Assembly (NCBI RefSeq): GCF_001428075.1
Contig: NZ_LMSI01000005.1
Span: forward strand, 1,304-65,303
DNA: 64,000 nucleotides
Direction of reading: 5' to 3'
Source of the DNA: Arthrobacter sp. Soil764
GTDB lineage: Bacteria; Actinomycetota; Actinomycetes; Actinomycetales; Micrococcaceae
Below are positions 54,327 through 62,518 of this stretch, piece by piece. The notes under the pieces are model-generated. The model had not been told where the DNA came from. It made no database searches and saw only the letters and a program-made list of their open reading frames with translations. Made by a program: the position numbers and the translations under genes. Each line of letters starts with the position of its first letter. Position 1 is the first letter of the stretch.

Positions 54327-55103
54327 ATGACTACACAGCACACTTTTCCCGCAGAGCGCACCGCGGTCCTGACCGGGGCCGCATCGGCCCGCGGGATCGG
54401 CCGGGCAACCGCAGACCGCCTGGCCAGCGAAGGCTGGTCCATCGCCATCCTGGACATCAACGCAGAGGATGCGAAGGCCGCGGCGGCGGAAATCGGCTCC
54501 AGCCGTGCCGTCAAGGCTATCGGCGTGGGCGCCGACGTCTCGGACGAGGCATCGGTTGACCGTGCCATCACCGAGATCGAGCAGACGCTTCCGCCCATCG
54601 TCGGTCTGGTCAACCTTGCGGGAATCAGTTCACCCACGCCTTTCATGGAAACCACGGTGGCGGAATGGGACAAGGTCTTCGCCATCAACATGCGCGGCAC
54701 GTTCGTTGTTTCCCAGCGGGTCCTTCGGGGCATGATCGAGCGCGAACTCGGGAGGATCGTCAGCATCTCCTCCATTTCGGCCCAGCGCGGCGGCGGCACC
54801 TACTCCAAGGTGGCCTACAGTGCGTCGAAAGCCGGCATCCTTGGCTTCACCCGTGCCCTGGCCCGCGAAGTGGGCGGGCACAACATCACCGTGAACGCCA
54901 TTGCCCCCGGTCCGATCGACACGGACATCATGGGCGGCACCCTGACGGACGAGCGCAAGGCCCAGATGTCCGAGGGCATCATGATGGGCCGCGTGGGAAC
55001 CCGCGAGGAAGTGGCAGCGCTGATCGCGTTCCTGCTTGGCGAGGACGCCGGTTACATCACCGCCGCCACCTACGACATCAACGGCGGCCTCCAGGTCTCC
55101 TGA
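54327..55103 (+). CDS. Short-chain dehydrogenase/reductase (cassette 1)
   Basis: A 258-residue classical SDR. Cofactor motif LTGAASARGIG (residues 15-25), Asp43 at the end of strand two (ILDI) favours NAD, NAG-like motif VNLAGIS, and catalytic Ser149, Tyr164 and Lys168 in SISAQRGGGTYSKVAYSASKAG. It oxidises a polyol or hydroxy acid; the exact substrate is open. It is clearly paralogous to the SDR at 60290 (shared GPIDTDIMGGTL). It starts nine bases after the MFS stop, and a long palindrome follows it. Confidence 0.92.
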   Translation: MTTQHTFPAERTAVLTGAASARGIGRATADRLASEGWSIAILDINAEDAKAAAAEIGSSRAVKAIGVGADVSDEASVDRAITEIEQTLPPIVGLVNLAGISSPTPFMETTVAEWDKVFAINMRGTFVVSQRVLRGMIERELGRIVSISSISAQRGGGTYSKVAYSASKAGILGFTRALAREVGGHNITVNAIAPGPIDTDIMGGTLTDERKAQMSEGIMMGRVGTREEVAALIAFLLGEDAGYITAATYDINGGLQVS

Positions 55104-55112
55104 CCACCACTT

Positions 55113-55156
55113 CCTGCTGGTGCCCTGCGGCCGCCCGGCCGCAGGGCACCAGCAGG
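55113..55156. terminator. Perfect 44-base palindromic hairpin after the SDR gene
   Basis: A 21-base arm (positions 55113-55133) is perfectly complementary to 55136-55156 with only two bases between. It ends the MFS-SDR unit and precedes the second regulator. There is no T-run. Confidence 0.85.
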
Positions 55157-55204
55157 CGTGCCCGGGACCACCTCATCCACGCGCTCCGGCGCGCTTTCCG
55201 GCTA

Positions 55205-55216
55205 TAGGATTTCTAC
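55205..55216 (+). promoter_or_regulatory. Leaderless promoter with operator half-site before the second GntR gene
   Basis: TAGGAT (55205-55210) is six bases before the ATG at 55217. CTATAGGAT spans it (55202-55210) and matches one half and centre of the palindrome at 56003, so the regulator probably controls itself. Confidence 0.6.
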
Positions 55217-55906
55217 ATGGCAACCAAGAACCAAGCCTCCGGCGGCGTGAGCAGGCAGGTCCTCGCCGACCACGTTTACGAAGCGCTTCTTGTTGCCCTG
55301 ATGGACGGCCGGCTCGAAGCAGGAACGCCCGTCAGCATCGACGGGATGGCCAGGGAACTGGACGTCTCCCCGACGCCGGTACGCGAGGCGCTCGCCCGGC
55401 TGGAAGCGACCGGGATGGTACGCAGAGCGGCCCTGCGCGGCTACCGCGTGGCCCCGCTGTTCTCCCCGGAGGAACTTGCCGATCTCATGGACGCCCGCCT
55501 GGTCATCGAACCGGCCAATGCATTCATGGCCTGCAAGCATGCTGACCCGCAGCTGCCGGGGCAGCTGGAGCAGGCCATCGAGGACCTGAAGGCGGCGCCG
55601 CGGGGGCCGTCCTTCGCGGAGTTCCGCGCCTACTGGGAAGCCGACGAACGCTTCCACCGGCTCATCGCCGAGTCCGCGGACAACCAGTTCCTGCTGTCCG
55701 CCTACAACGCGCTGGGCGGCCAAGTGCAACGCTTCCGCTTCTTCGGCGGCCTGGGCGTGACGGATGCCGACTATGCCATCTCCGAGCACACCGAAATCCT
55801 CAAGGCCTTCGTAGCCGGCAACGCCGAGCTGGCCCGGCAAAAAATGATCGACCACATTGAAGGCGCCAAGCAGCGCTCGCAGCACGACAGCGAAGTGCGC
55901 AGCTAG
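55217..55906 (+). CDS. FCD-domain GntR-family transcriptional regulator (cassette 2)
   Basis: A 229-residue regulator. The winged helix is in VLADHVYEALLVALMDGRLEAG, then GMARELDVSPTPVREALARLEATGMV. The FCD domain follows from ~95 (DARLVIEPANAFMACKHAD), with DERFHRLIAESADNQF and EHTEILKAFVAGN as metal/ligand segments. The N-terminal arginine contacts are standard for the FadR/VanR-type group. It is the first gene of the second cassette and likely binds TCCTATAGGA before 56039. Leaderless promoter. Confidence 0.9.
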   Translation: MATKNQASGGVSRQVLADHVYEALLVALMDGRLEAGTPVSIDGMARELDVSPTPVREALARLEATGMVRRAALRGYRVAPLFSPEELADLMDARLVIEPANAFMACKHADPQLPGQLEQAIEDLKAAPRGPSFAEFRAYWEADERFHRLIAESADNQFLLSAYNALGGQVQRFRFFGGLGVTDADYAISEHTEILKAFVAGNAELARQKMIDHIEGAKQRSQHDSEVRS

Positions 55907-55976
55907 CGCGTCCCCTCAGGGCCACCGTAACGGCCCTTCCTTCACCAGCTTCCGAGAGGGAGCACCAAACAAGCCC

Positions 55977-56012
55977 TTGACAGGACCCAAGCTAAGCGTA
56001 GATCCTATAGGA
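55977..56012 (+). promoter_or_regulatory. Promoter and operator of the catabolic operon
   Basis: -35 TTGACA (55977-55982) with a weak -10 TAGATC (55999-56004) 16 bases on. The perfect palindrome TCCTATAGGA (56003-56012) abuts the -10. It shares TATAGGA with the GntR promoter at 55203-55210. This is the likely operator for the 56039-63325 operon. Confidence 0.65.
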
Positions 56013-56038
56013 AATGCGATTCTGAATCTGGAGTGACA

Positions 56039-57037
56039 ATGCCGTACACCGCTGAAAACTGGCCCATCGCCGCTGCCCTGCTGCAGTTCCCCGGAACCAA
56101 ACCGGACGGAACCTCCGTCCAGGACGCCCCCGCCAGCGACTGGCAGCAGGTCTTCGAAGAAGTGGCGGACGCCGGCTTCACCAACGCCGACCTCACCGAC
56201 AGCTGGGTGCGCCCCGGCGATCTCTCAAGCGCCCGGCTGGACGAACTGAAGGACGCCGCCACCGCCGCCGGCCTGGGGCTTCCCTCCATCTCGGCCATCC
56301 GCCGCAGCGTGATCGAAGAAGGCAAGTGGGAGGAAAACCTGGCCTACACGCACCGGACCCTCGAAGCCGCCGCCCAGCTCGGCTGCGAAGTGGTCTCCAT
56401 CGGCCTGCACCAGGCCATTACCCCGGAGCAGAAGAAGCAGCTCTGGTTCTGGACCGTTGAAGGCCACAAGGACCCGGCAGGGGATAAGGAAACCTGGAAC
56501 AACGCGGTCACCCGCATCCGCGAAGTGGGCAAGCACGCCGCGGAACTGGGGCTCCTGGTCTCCCTGGAAATGTACGAGGACACGTACCTCGGCACCGCAG
56601 ACTCCTCGGTCCAGCTGGTCCAGGACATCGACCTGCCCAACGTTGGCCTGAACCCGGACCTGGGGAACCTGATCCGCCTGCACCGCCCCATCGAGGACTG
56701 GCGTGAGCTGGTCCACAAGACGCTGCCCTACTCCAACTACTGGCACGTCAAGAACTACATCCGGGACGAGGACCAGGCCCGGGACCACTACGTTGCCATG
56801 CCGGCGCCCATGGAATCCGGCCTCATCAGCTACCGCGAAGCCTTCCAGTTCGCCATCTCGGTGGGCTTCCAGGGCATCATCTGCACCGAGCACTACGGCG
56901 GCGACGGCCTCAGCGTCACGGCCGCGAACCAGGACTACCTGCGCCGGCAGGTCCTCCCGAAGCGGGACAGCTACGCCCTGGGCACCAGCCTGGTGGCCCA
57001 GGGCCGGCAGGCACCTGCCGCGGTCCCTGCACGCTAG
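56039..57037 (+). CDS. Sugar isomerase/epimerase-type TIM-barrel protein
   Basis: A 332-residue xylose-isomerase-like TIM barrel (AP endonuclease family 2 fold). Metal ligands are plausible in VSLEMYEDTYLG (Glu), VGLNPDLGN (Asp), YWHVKNY (His) and ICTEHYGGDG (Glu). Such proteins isomerise or epimerise sugars, and one branch decarboxylates 3-keto sugar acids to tetruloses (the OiaC type of apionate breakdown). Here it is first in an operon with an erythrulose-type kinase, so either role fits. The ATG at 56039 is placed by GGAG five bases upstream; GTG 56033 overlaps that site. Confidence 0.85.
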   Translation: MPYTAENWPIAAALLQFPGTKPDGTSVQDAPASDWQQVFEEVADAGFTNADLTDSWVRPGDLSSARLDELKDAATAAGLGLPSISAIRRSVIEEGKWEENLAYTHRTLEAAAQLGCEVVSIGLHQAITPEQKKQLWFWTVEGHKDPAGDKETWNNAVTRIREVGKHAAELGLLVSLEMYEDTYLGTADSSVQLVQDIDLPNVGLNPDLGNLIRLHRPIEDWRELVHKTLPYSNYWHVKNYIRDEDQARDHYVAMPAPMESGLISYREAFQFAISVGFQGIICTEHYGGDGLSVTAANQDYLRRQVLPKRDSYALGTSLVAQGRQAPAAVPAR

Positions 57038-57081
57038 TCCCGCAGGCATCCCAACCGACCCAACCGGTTCAACGAGGAATC

Positions 57082-58803
57082 ATGACAAAGATATTTGACG
57101 ATCCCGCGCAGTTCGCCGACGACGCCCTCGACGGCTTCGTTGCAGCCAACCGCCAGTACGTGGCCCGCGTGGACGGCGGCGTTGTCCGCTCCACAGAATC
57201 ACCTGAGGGCCAGGTGGCAGTGGTTATTGGCGGCGGTTCCGGCCACTATCCGGCCTTCGCCGGCCTGGTGGGTGCCGGGCTTGCCGCCGGAAGCGCCTGC
57301 GGCAACATGTTTGCTTCCCCCTCCGCCGGTCAGGTGTACCGCGTGGCCAAAGCCTCCCAGACCGGCGGCGGTGTCCTGCTCAGCTACGGCAACTATGCCG
57401 GCGACGTGCTCCACTTCGGCCAGGCACAGGAGAAGCTGAACACCGAGGGCATCGAAACCCGCACGGTGCTGGTGACCGATGACATCGCCAGCGCGCCCCT
57501 CGAAGAGATCGGCAAGCGCCGCGGCATCGCCGGTGACCTTACCGTCTTCAAGGTGGCCGGCGCGGCCGCAGAGGCCGGGCTGGACCTGGACGAGGTGGAG
57601 CGGCTCGCCATCAAGGCCAACCACCACACCCGCTCGCTGGGCGTTGCCTTTGCCGGCTGCACCCTCCCCGGCGCACCCGAGCCCCTCTTCACCGTGCCCG
57701 AAGGCATGATGTCGGTGGGACTGGGCATCCACGGCGAACCCGGGATCTCCGAACAGCCCCTGCCCAGCGCCAGCGAACTGGCCAGGCTGCTGGTGGACGG
57801 GCTGCTGAAGGACAAGCCGGACGCTGCAGGCCAACGCGTGGTACCCATCCTCAACGGACTGGGAACGGTCAAGTACGACGAACTCTTCCTGCTGTTCGGA
57901 AAAGTCGAGGCCTTGCTCACCGATGCCGGACTCGAGATCGTTGAGCCGGAGTGCGGTGAACTGGTGACCAGCCTGGACATGTCCGGCCTGTCCCTGACGC
58001 TGTTCTGGCTGGATGAGGAACTGGAGAAGTTCTGGGCCGCGCCGGCTGACACCCCTGCCTTCCGCAAGGGCAACCTGGCCCCGCGCCGGGCACGGTCCGT
58101 CGACGCCCTGGCTGAGGCTGCCACAGCGCCCGCGCTGTCAGCCACGGCAGCCTCCACTGCCCTGGCCGCCACGGCGGTGGGTGCGCTGAAGGAGGCGCGC
58201 GCCGTCGTCGTCGAACACGAGGAGGCACTCGGAAAGCTGGACGCCATCGCCGGGGACGGCGACCACGGCATCGGCATGCGGCGCGGCGTGGACGCGGCCG
58301 TTGCTGCTGCGGAGAAGTCCCATGCCGGCGGAGCCGGCCTGGAGGAAGTCCTCGCGGCGGCGGGGGAGCAGTGGGCCGAGCGCGCCGGCGGTACCTCCGG
58401 GGCCCTGTGGGGCGCGGCAGTCACGGCCGTCGGCAGGACCCTTGGCAGCAAGGACGCCTATACCGCGGCTGACGCAACGGCGGCCGTCAATGCCCTTCGC
58501 GACGCCATCATCACCCTGGGCAAGGCGGAAGCCGGAGACAAGACCATGGTGGACGCGCTGCTTCCGTTCGCTGACACCTTCGCCAAGGCAATTGACGACG
58601 GCGGCAGCCTGGCGGGCAGCCTTCGTGCGGCGGCGGAGGCGGCGGCAGAGGCCGCTGACGCAACTGCAGAGCTCAGCCCGAAGAAAGGCCGCGCCCGGCC
58701 TTTGGCGGAAAAGAGCCTGGGCCACCCTGATCCCGGGGCAGTGTCCTTCGGCCTCATCGCCCGCCGGGTGGCCGACTACGCCGCTTCGATTGAAAGCAAC
58801 TAA
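57082..58803 (+). CDS. Dihydroxyacetone-kinase-family kinase (DAK1-DAK2 fusion), probable erythrulose kinase
   Basis: A 573-residue ATP-dependent ketose kinase. DAK1 (1-~330) holds the substrate residues: His55 in IGGGSGHYPAF, Asp108 in YGNYAGDVL and the covalently binding His217 in VGLGIHGEPGI. DAK2 (~370-573) holds the ATP site with the Mg-binding aspartates of AIAGDGDHGIGMRRG and GGTSGALWGAA. In actinobacteria, fused enzymes beside RpiB- and TPI-like genes phosphorylate D- or L-erythrulose (DerK/LerK). That is my preferred reading; plain dihydroxyacetone is the alternative. The ATG lies behind GAGGA. Confidence 0.88.
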   Translation: MTKIFDDPAQFADDALDGFVAANRQYVARVDGGVVRSTESPEGQVAVVIGGGSGHYPAFAGLVGAGLAAGSACGNMFASPSAGQVYRVAKASQTGGGVLLSYGNYAGDVLHFGQAQEKLNTEGIETRTVLVTDDIASAPLEEIGKRRGIAGDLTVFKVAGAAAEAGLDLDEVERLAIKANHHTRSLGVAFAGCTLPGAPEPLFTVPEGMMSVGLGIHGEPGISEQPLPSASELARLLVDGLLKDKPDAAGQRVVPILNGLGTVKYDELFLLFGKVEALLTDAGLEIVEPECGELVTSLDMSGLSLTLFWLDEELEKFWAAPADTPAFRKGNLAPRRARSVDALAEAATAPALSATAASTALAATAVGALKEARAVVVEHEEALGKLDAIAGDGDHGIGMRRGVDAAVAAAEKSHAGGAGLEEVLAAAGEQWAERAGGTSGALWGAAVTAVGRTLGSKDAYTAADATAAVNALRDAIITLGKAEAGDKTMVDALLPFADTFAKAIDDGGSLAGSLRAAAEAAAEAADATAELSPKKGRARPLAEKSLGHPDPGAVSFGLIARRVADYAASIESN

Positions 58804-58812
58804 GGAGACCCC

Positions 58813-59307
58813 ATGACCGAGAACACCCAGCCAGGCTGGCGCATCGTCGTCGGCAACGACGAAGCCGGCGTGGAATACAAGAATGCCCTGCGCGAACTGC
58901 TGGAGGCGGACCCGCGCGTTGCGTCGGTGGAGGACGTAGGAGTCGGCGCCGACGACTCCACGGCCTACCCGCACCTGGCCGTCGCCGCAGCCCGCAAGGT
59001 GGCCGCCGGCGAAGCGGACCGCGCGCTGCTGATCTGCGGCACCGGCCTGGGCGTGGCCATTTCGGCCAACAAGGTACCGGGCATCCGGGCCGTCACCGCA
59101 CACGACAGCTATTCCGTGGAACGCTCCGTGCTGTCCAACAACGCGCAGGTTCTGACCATGGGCCAGCGCGTCATCGGCCTGGAACTTGCCAAGAAGCTGG
59201 TGGGCGAGTGGCTCAACTACCGCTTCGATGAAAACTCCGCATCCGCGGCAAAAGTAGACGCCATCTGCTCCTATGAGGGCGCGTCGGAAGGACTTGAAAC
59301 CAAATGA
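58813..59307 (+). CDS. RpiB/LacAB-family sugar-phosphate isomerase, probable D-erythrulose-4-phosphate isomerase
   Basis: A 164-residue RpiB-family protein. The active Cys75 is in [19 protein letters not shown], and [11 protein letters not shown] (His98) is the second conserved block. The usual N-terminal SDHAG is GNDEAG (15-19) here, with the His replaced by Glu. Such divergence is consistent with a substrate other than ribose-5-phosphate; the DerI enzymes convert erythrulose-4-phosphate to erythrose-4-phosphate. Its stop overlaps the next ATG (ATGA), and AGGAG precedes its start. Confidence 0.87.
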   Translation: MTENTQPGWRIVVGNDEAGVEYKNALRELLEADPRVASVEDVGVGADDSTAYPHLAVAAARKVAAGEADRALLICGTGLGVAISANKVPGIRAVTAHDSYSVERSVLSNNAQVLTMGQRVIGLELAKKLVGEWLNYRFDENSASAAKVDAICSYEGASEGLETK

Positions 59308-60257
59308 GCACCCGTAACATTGCCGTCGTCGGCTCCGGCTACATGGGCGGCGGCATCGCCCAGGTCCTGGCGCTCGCCGGAGCCCGCGTGGCACTGGCGG
59401 ACGTCTCCGCCGAAATCGCCCAGGGCAACTACGAACGCCTGCTGAAGGAATCCAACGAATTCGTCGCGGCAGGCCTCTTCCCGGCCAATGCCACGGACCT
59501 CCTCAAGGAAAACCTCTGGGCCGCCAAGGACATCGAAGAAGCAGTAGCTGACGCCGAGTACATCGAGGAAGCAGTGCCCGAGGTCCTCGAGATCAAGCAC
59601 GCCACCCTGGGACGGATCAGCGCCGCAGCCCGCCCCGATGCCATCATCGGCTCCAACACCTCCACCATCTCCATCGCCAAGCTGGCCGAGGTGGTGGACA
59701 ACCCGGAGCGCTTCCTGGGCGTCCACTTCTCCAACCCGGCCCCGTTCATCCCCGGCGTGGAAGTCATCCCGCACGAAGGAACTTCCGAGGCAACGGTCCA
59801 GGCCGCCCGCACCATCGTCGGGGAGACCGGCAAGGAAACAGCCACCGTCAAGGACGTCACCGGCTTCGTGCTGAACCGGCTCCAGTACGCCCTCTTCCAT
59901 GAGGCGGCACAGGTTGTGGAGGAAGGCATCGCCACCGCTGAGGACGTGGACACGCTGGTGCGCACCACCTTCGGTTTCCGGCTTCCTTTCTTCGGGCCGT
60001 TCGCGATCGCGGACATGGCGGGCCTGGACGTTTACGCCTTCTGCTACAAGTCGCTGCAGACCGGCTTCCCGGAGCGGTTCGCCACCCCGAAAATCCTGCA
60101 GGACAAGGTCGACGCCGGCCAGCTGGGCACCAAGACCGGCTCCGGGTTCCTCGACGTCCCCGCTGACCGCACCGCAGCCCTGGTTGCCTACCGGAACAAG
60201 GCGTACGTCGCCATGCAGAAGCTCATCGAGGAACTGGGCCCGGCCCCGCTGTCCTGA
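59304..60257 (+). CDS. 3-hydroxyacyl-CoA-dehydrogenase-family oxidoreductase, possibly acting on a sugar acid
   Basis: A 317-residue protein. The NAD fold has [13 protein letters not shown], with Asp33 (ALADVS) indicating NAD. The catalytic set is intact: Ser117 in GSNTSTIS, His141 and Glu153 in [17 protein letters not shown] and Asn191 in [15 protein letters not shown], with the C-terminal HCDH domain to the end ([19 protein letters not shown]). No fatty-acid genes surround it. The same family includes L-gulonate 3-dehydrogenase, and the operon context suggests oxidation of a sugar acid to a 3-keto acid. It is translationally coupled to the RpiB-like gene. Confidence 0.85.
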   Translation: MSTRNIAVVGSGYMGGGIAQVLALAGARVALADVSAEIAQGNYERLLKESNEFVAAGLFPANATDLLKENLWAAKDIEEAVADAEYIEEAVPEVLEIKHATLGRISAAARPDAIIGSNTSTISIAKLAEVVDNPERFLGVHFSNPAPFIPGVEVIPHEGTSEATVQAARTIVGETGKETATVKDVTGFVLNRLQYALFHEAAQVVEEGIATAEDVDTLVRTTFGFRLPFFGPFAIADMAGLDVYAFCYKSLQTGFPERFATPKILQDKVDAGQLGTKTGSGFLDVPADRTAALVAYRNKAYVAMQKLIEELGPAPLS

Positions 60258-60289
60258 GCGCGCCGGCCCTCCACACAAAGGAACACTTC

Positions 60290-61057
60290 ATGACAGCATT
60301 CCCCGCAGACCGCACCGTTATCGTTACCGGTGCGGTCTCCGAACGCGGCATCGGCCGCGCAACAGCCGACTACCTCGCCGAGCGCGGCTGGAACATCGGT
60401 GTGGTCGACCTCGATGATGCCGCCTGCAAGGCGGTGGCCAAGGAGCTGGCGGAAAAGCACGGCGTCAAAGCCCACGGTGCCGGCGCCAACATCGCCGACG
60501 AAGCATCGGTCCGGGCTGCCATCGACGAAATCGAGGCCGAACTTCCGCAGCTGGTGGCCCTGGCCAACATTGCGGGCGTCAGTTCCCCGGTGCCGTACCT
60601 GGACCTGGACGCCGCCGAATGGGACCGCGTCCTCAGCATCAACATGAACGGGGTCCACTACGCCACCCGCCGGGCCGCCGAATCGATGGCCAGGAACCGG
60701 CTGGGGCGGATCGTGAACATCTCCTCCGTCTCCGCCCAGCGCGGCGGCGGGACCTTCAGCAAGACGCCGTACTCCGTGGCCAAGGCGGGCGTCATCGGCC
60801 TGACCCGCGCCACCGCCCGCGAACTGGGGGAGTACGACATCACCGTCAACGCCATCTCTCCTGGCCCCATCGACACCGACATCATGGGCGGCACGCTGAG
60901 CGAGGAACGCAAGGATGAGCTGGTCAAGGACCTGGTGGTGAACCGCGTGGGCAGCCCCCGCGATGTGGCGGCCGCCATCCATTTCCTGATTGGCGAAGAC
61001 GCCGGCTACATCTCGGGCCAGACGCTCAACGTCGACGGCGGACTGTACATGCACTGA
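60290..61057 (+). CDS. Short-chain dehydrogenase/reductase (cassette 2)
   Basis: A 255-residue classical SDR. TGAVSERGIGRATADYLAE is the cofactor loop, Asp40 (GVVDL) favours NAD, and catalytic Ser145, Tyr161 and Lys165 lie in NISSVSAQRGGGTFSKTPYS and VAKAG. It is a close paralogue of the SDR at 54327, so the two may act on stereoisomers or successive hydroxyls of one substrate. The ATG is 32 bases after the HCDH-family stop, with AAAGGAA upstream. Confidence 0.92.
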   Translation: MTAFPADRTVIVTGAVSERGIGRATADYLAERGWNIGVVDLDDAACKAVAKELAEKHGVKAHGAGANIADEASVRAAIDEIEAELPQLVALANIAGVSSPVPYLDLDAAEWDRVLSINMNGVHYATRRAAESMARNRLGRIVNISSVSAQRGGGTFSKTPYSVAKAGVIGLTRATARELGEYDITVNAISPGPIDTDIMGGTLSEERKDELVKDLVVNRVGSPRDVAAAIHFLIGEDAGYISGQTLNVDGGLYMH

Positions 61058-61089
61058 CTGGCACCCCGCCGGGGAGCCACCACTCAAAG

Positions 61090-61112
61090 CCTGCGGGCCG
61101 CCGGCCCGCAGG
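61090..61112. terminator. GC hairpin between the SDR and MFS genes of the operon
   Basis: CCTGCGGGCC-GCC-GGCCCGCAGG, a perfect 10-bp stem with a three-base loop, lies 33 bases after the SDR stop. It may be a partial terminator or RNA-processing site that tunes carrier expression. Confidence 0.7.
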
Positions 61113-61147
61113 GAAATCATCAATGTCACCACTCGAAGGAGAGTGTT

Positions 61148-62494
61148 GTGTCCGAAACCACCGCAACATCCAAGGAACTTCTGGCCCGTCCGGTCCTGAA
61201 GTCCGCAATCTTCAAGGCGGCCCGCCGGCTCATGCCGATGCTGGTTATCCTGTACGTCGTTTCATTCCTGGACCGCACCAACGTCGGCTTTGCCGAGGCG
61301 GCACTGGGCGCGGACAAGGGGGTGTCCGCAGCGGCCTTCGCCCTCGGCGCAGGTATCTTCTTCATTGGCTACGCGATCTTCGAGATTCCCAGCAACCTGC
61401 TGCTCAAGAAGGTCGGCGCCAAGATCTGGCTGGCACGCATCGCCATCACCTGGGGCATCGTCTCCGCGTGCTTCGCCTTCGTCCAGGGCGAGACCTCGTT
61501 CGTGATCCTGCGGTTCCTCCTCGGCGTGACTGAGGCCGGCCTCTTCCCGGGCGTGATCATGTACCTGGCCGAATGGTTCCCGAACAAGGTGCGCGTCCAG
61601 ATGTTCGCCATCTTCTACCTGGCCCAGCCGTTCTCGCAGATGATCGGCAACCCGCTGTCGGGCTGGCTGATCAACATCGGCGACCAGGTGCCGGGCCTGC
61701 GCGGCTGGCAGGTGATGTTCTTCGTTGAAGGCATGCTGGCCGTCCTGGCAGGCATCGCCGCGTTCTTCTTCCTCATCAACGGTCCTGAAAAGGCGAAGTT
61801 CCTCAACCGGGAGGAGAAGTACGCGCTGAAGGAAGTCATGGCACTTGAGGACAACATCAAGGACGAACACGGTCCCCGGGGCATCCTCGCCGCCATGCGC
61901 AACGGCCGCGTCTGGTATTTCACCGCCATCTACTTCTGCCTGCAGATCGCAGTCTACGGCGTGACGTTCTTCCTGCCGCAGCAGGTCTCCTCGCTGACAG
62001 GGCAGAAGGTGGGACTCGCCGTCGGCCTGCTGATCGCCGTGCCGTGGTTCTTCGGCATCTTCTCCTGCTACTTCATCGGCAAGGCCGCGGACACCGTGGC
62101 CAAGCGGCGGAAGTTCGGCACCATCCTGTTCCTCTCCACCGGCCTGTGCATCTTCGGCTCAGCCTGGGCGGGGACCAACCACCAGCCGGTCCTGGGCATG
62201 ATCTTCATTACCCTGGCCGTGTGCAGCTTCCTGGCAGTGGGCCCTGTTGTCTGGTCCTATCCCACCGCTTTCCTGGCCGGCTCCGCGGCCGCGGCAGGTA
62301 TCGGTTTGATCAACTCGCTGGGTAACCTGGGCGGATTTGTCGCACCCATCCTCCGGACGGCCGTCAACGAAGCCACACACTCACCCACCGGCTCCATGGG
62401 TGTTTACGCCCTGGGCGTCCTGCCCTTCGTGGCCGCAGCGATGATGTACGCCACCAAGCGGTTCAAGAACAAGGCCGACGACCTGCTCGACTGA
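61148..62494 (+). CDS. MFS carrier, anion:cation symporter type (cassette 2)
   Basis: A 448-residue twelve-helix transporter with the ACS hallmarks RRLMPMLVILYVVSFLDRTNVGFAEAAL, GIFFIGYAIFEIPSNLLL and LLGVTEAGLFPGVIMYLAEWFP. The conserved INSLGNLGGFVAPILR is in helix 11. It should import an organic anion with protons or sodium. The GTG start follows GAAGGAGA. It is a paralogue of the carrier at 52968; the two probably have different anomers or chain lengths as substrates. Confidence 0.9.
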   Translation: MSETTATSKELLARPVLKSAIFKAARRLMPMLVILYVVSFLDRTNVGFAEAALGADKGVSAAAFALGAGIFFIGYAIFEIPSNLLLKKVGAKIWLARIAITWGIVSACFAFVQGETSFVILRFLLGVTEAGLFPGVIMYLAEWFPNKVRVQMFAIFYLAQPFSQMIGNPLSGWLINIGDQVPGLRGWQVMFFVEGMLAVLAGIAAFFFLINGPEKAKFLNREEKYALKEVMALEDNIKDEHGPRGILAAMRNGRVWYFTAIYFCLQIAVYGVTFFLPQQVSSLTGQKVGLAVGLLIAVPWFFGIFSCYFIGKAADTVAKRRKFGTILFLSTGLCIFGSAWAGTNHQPVLGMIFITLAVCSFLAVGPVVWSYPTAFLAGSAAAAGIGLINSLGNLGGFVAPILRTAVNEATHSPTGSMGVYALGVLPFVAAAMMYATKRFKNKADDLLD

Positions 62495-62518
62495 GCACCA
62501 AAAGTAAGAGGAAACCCA

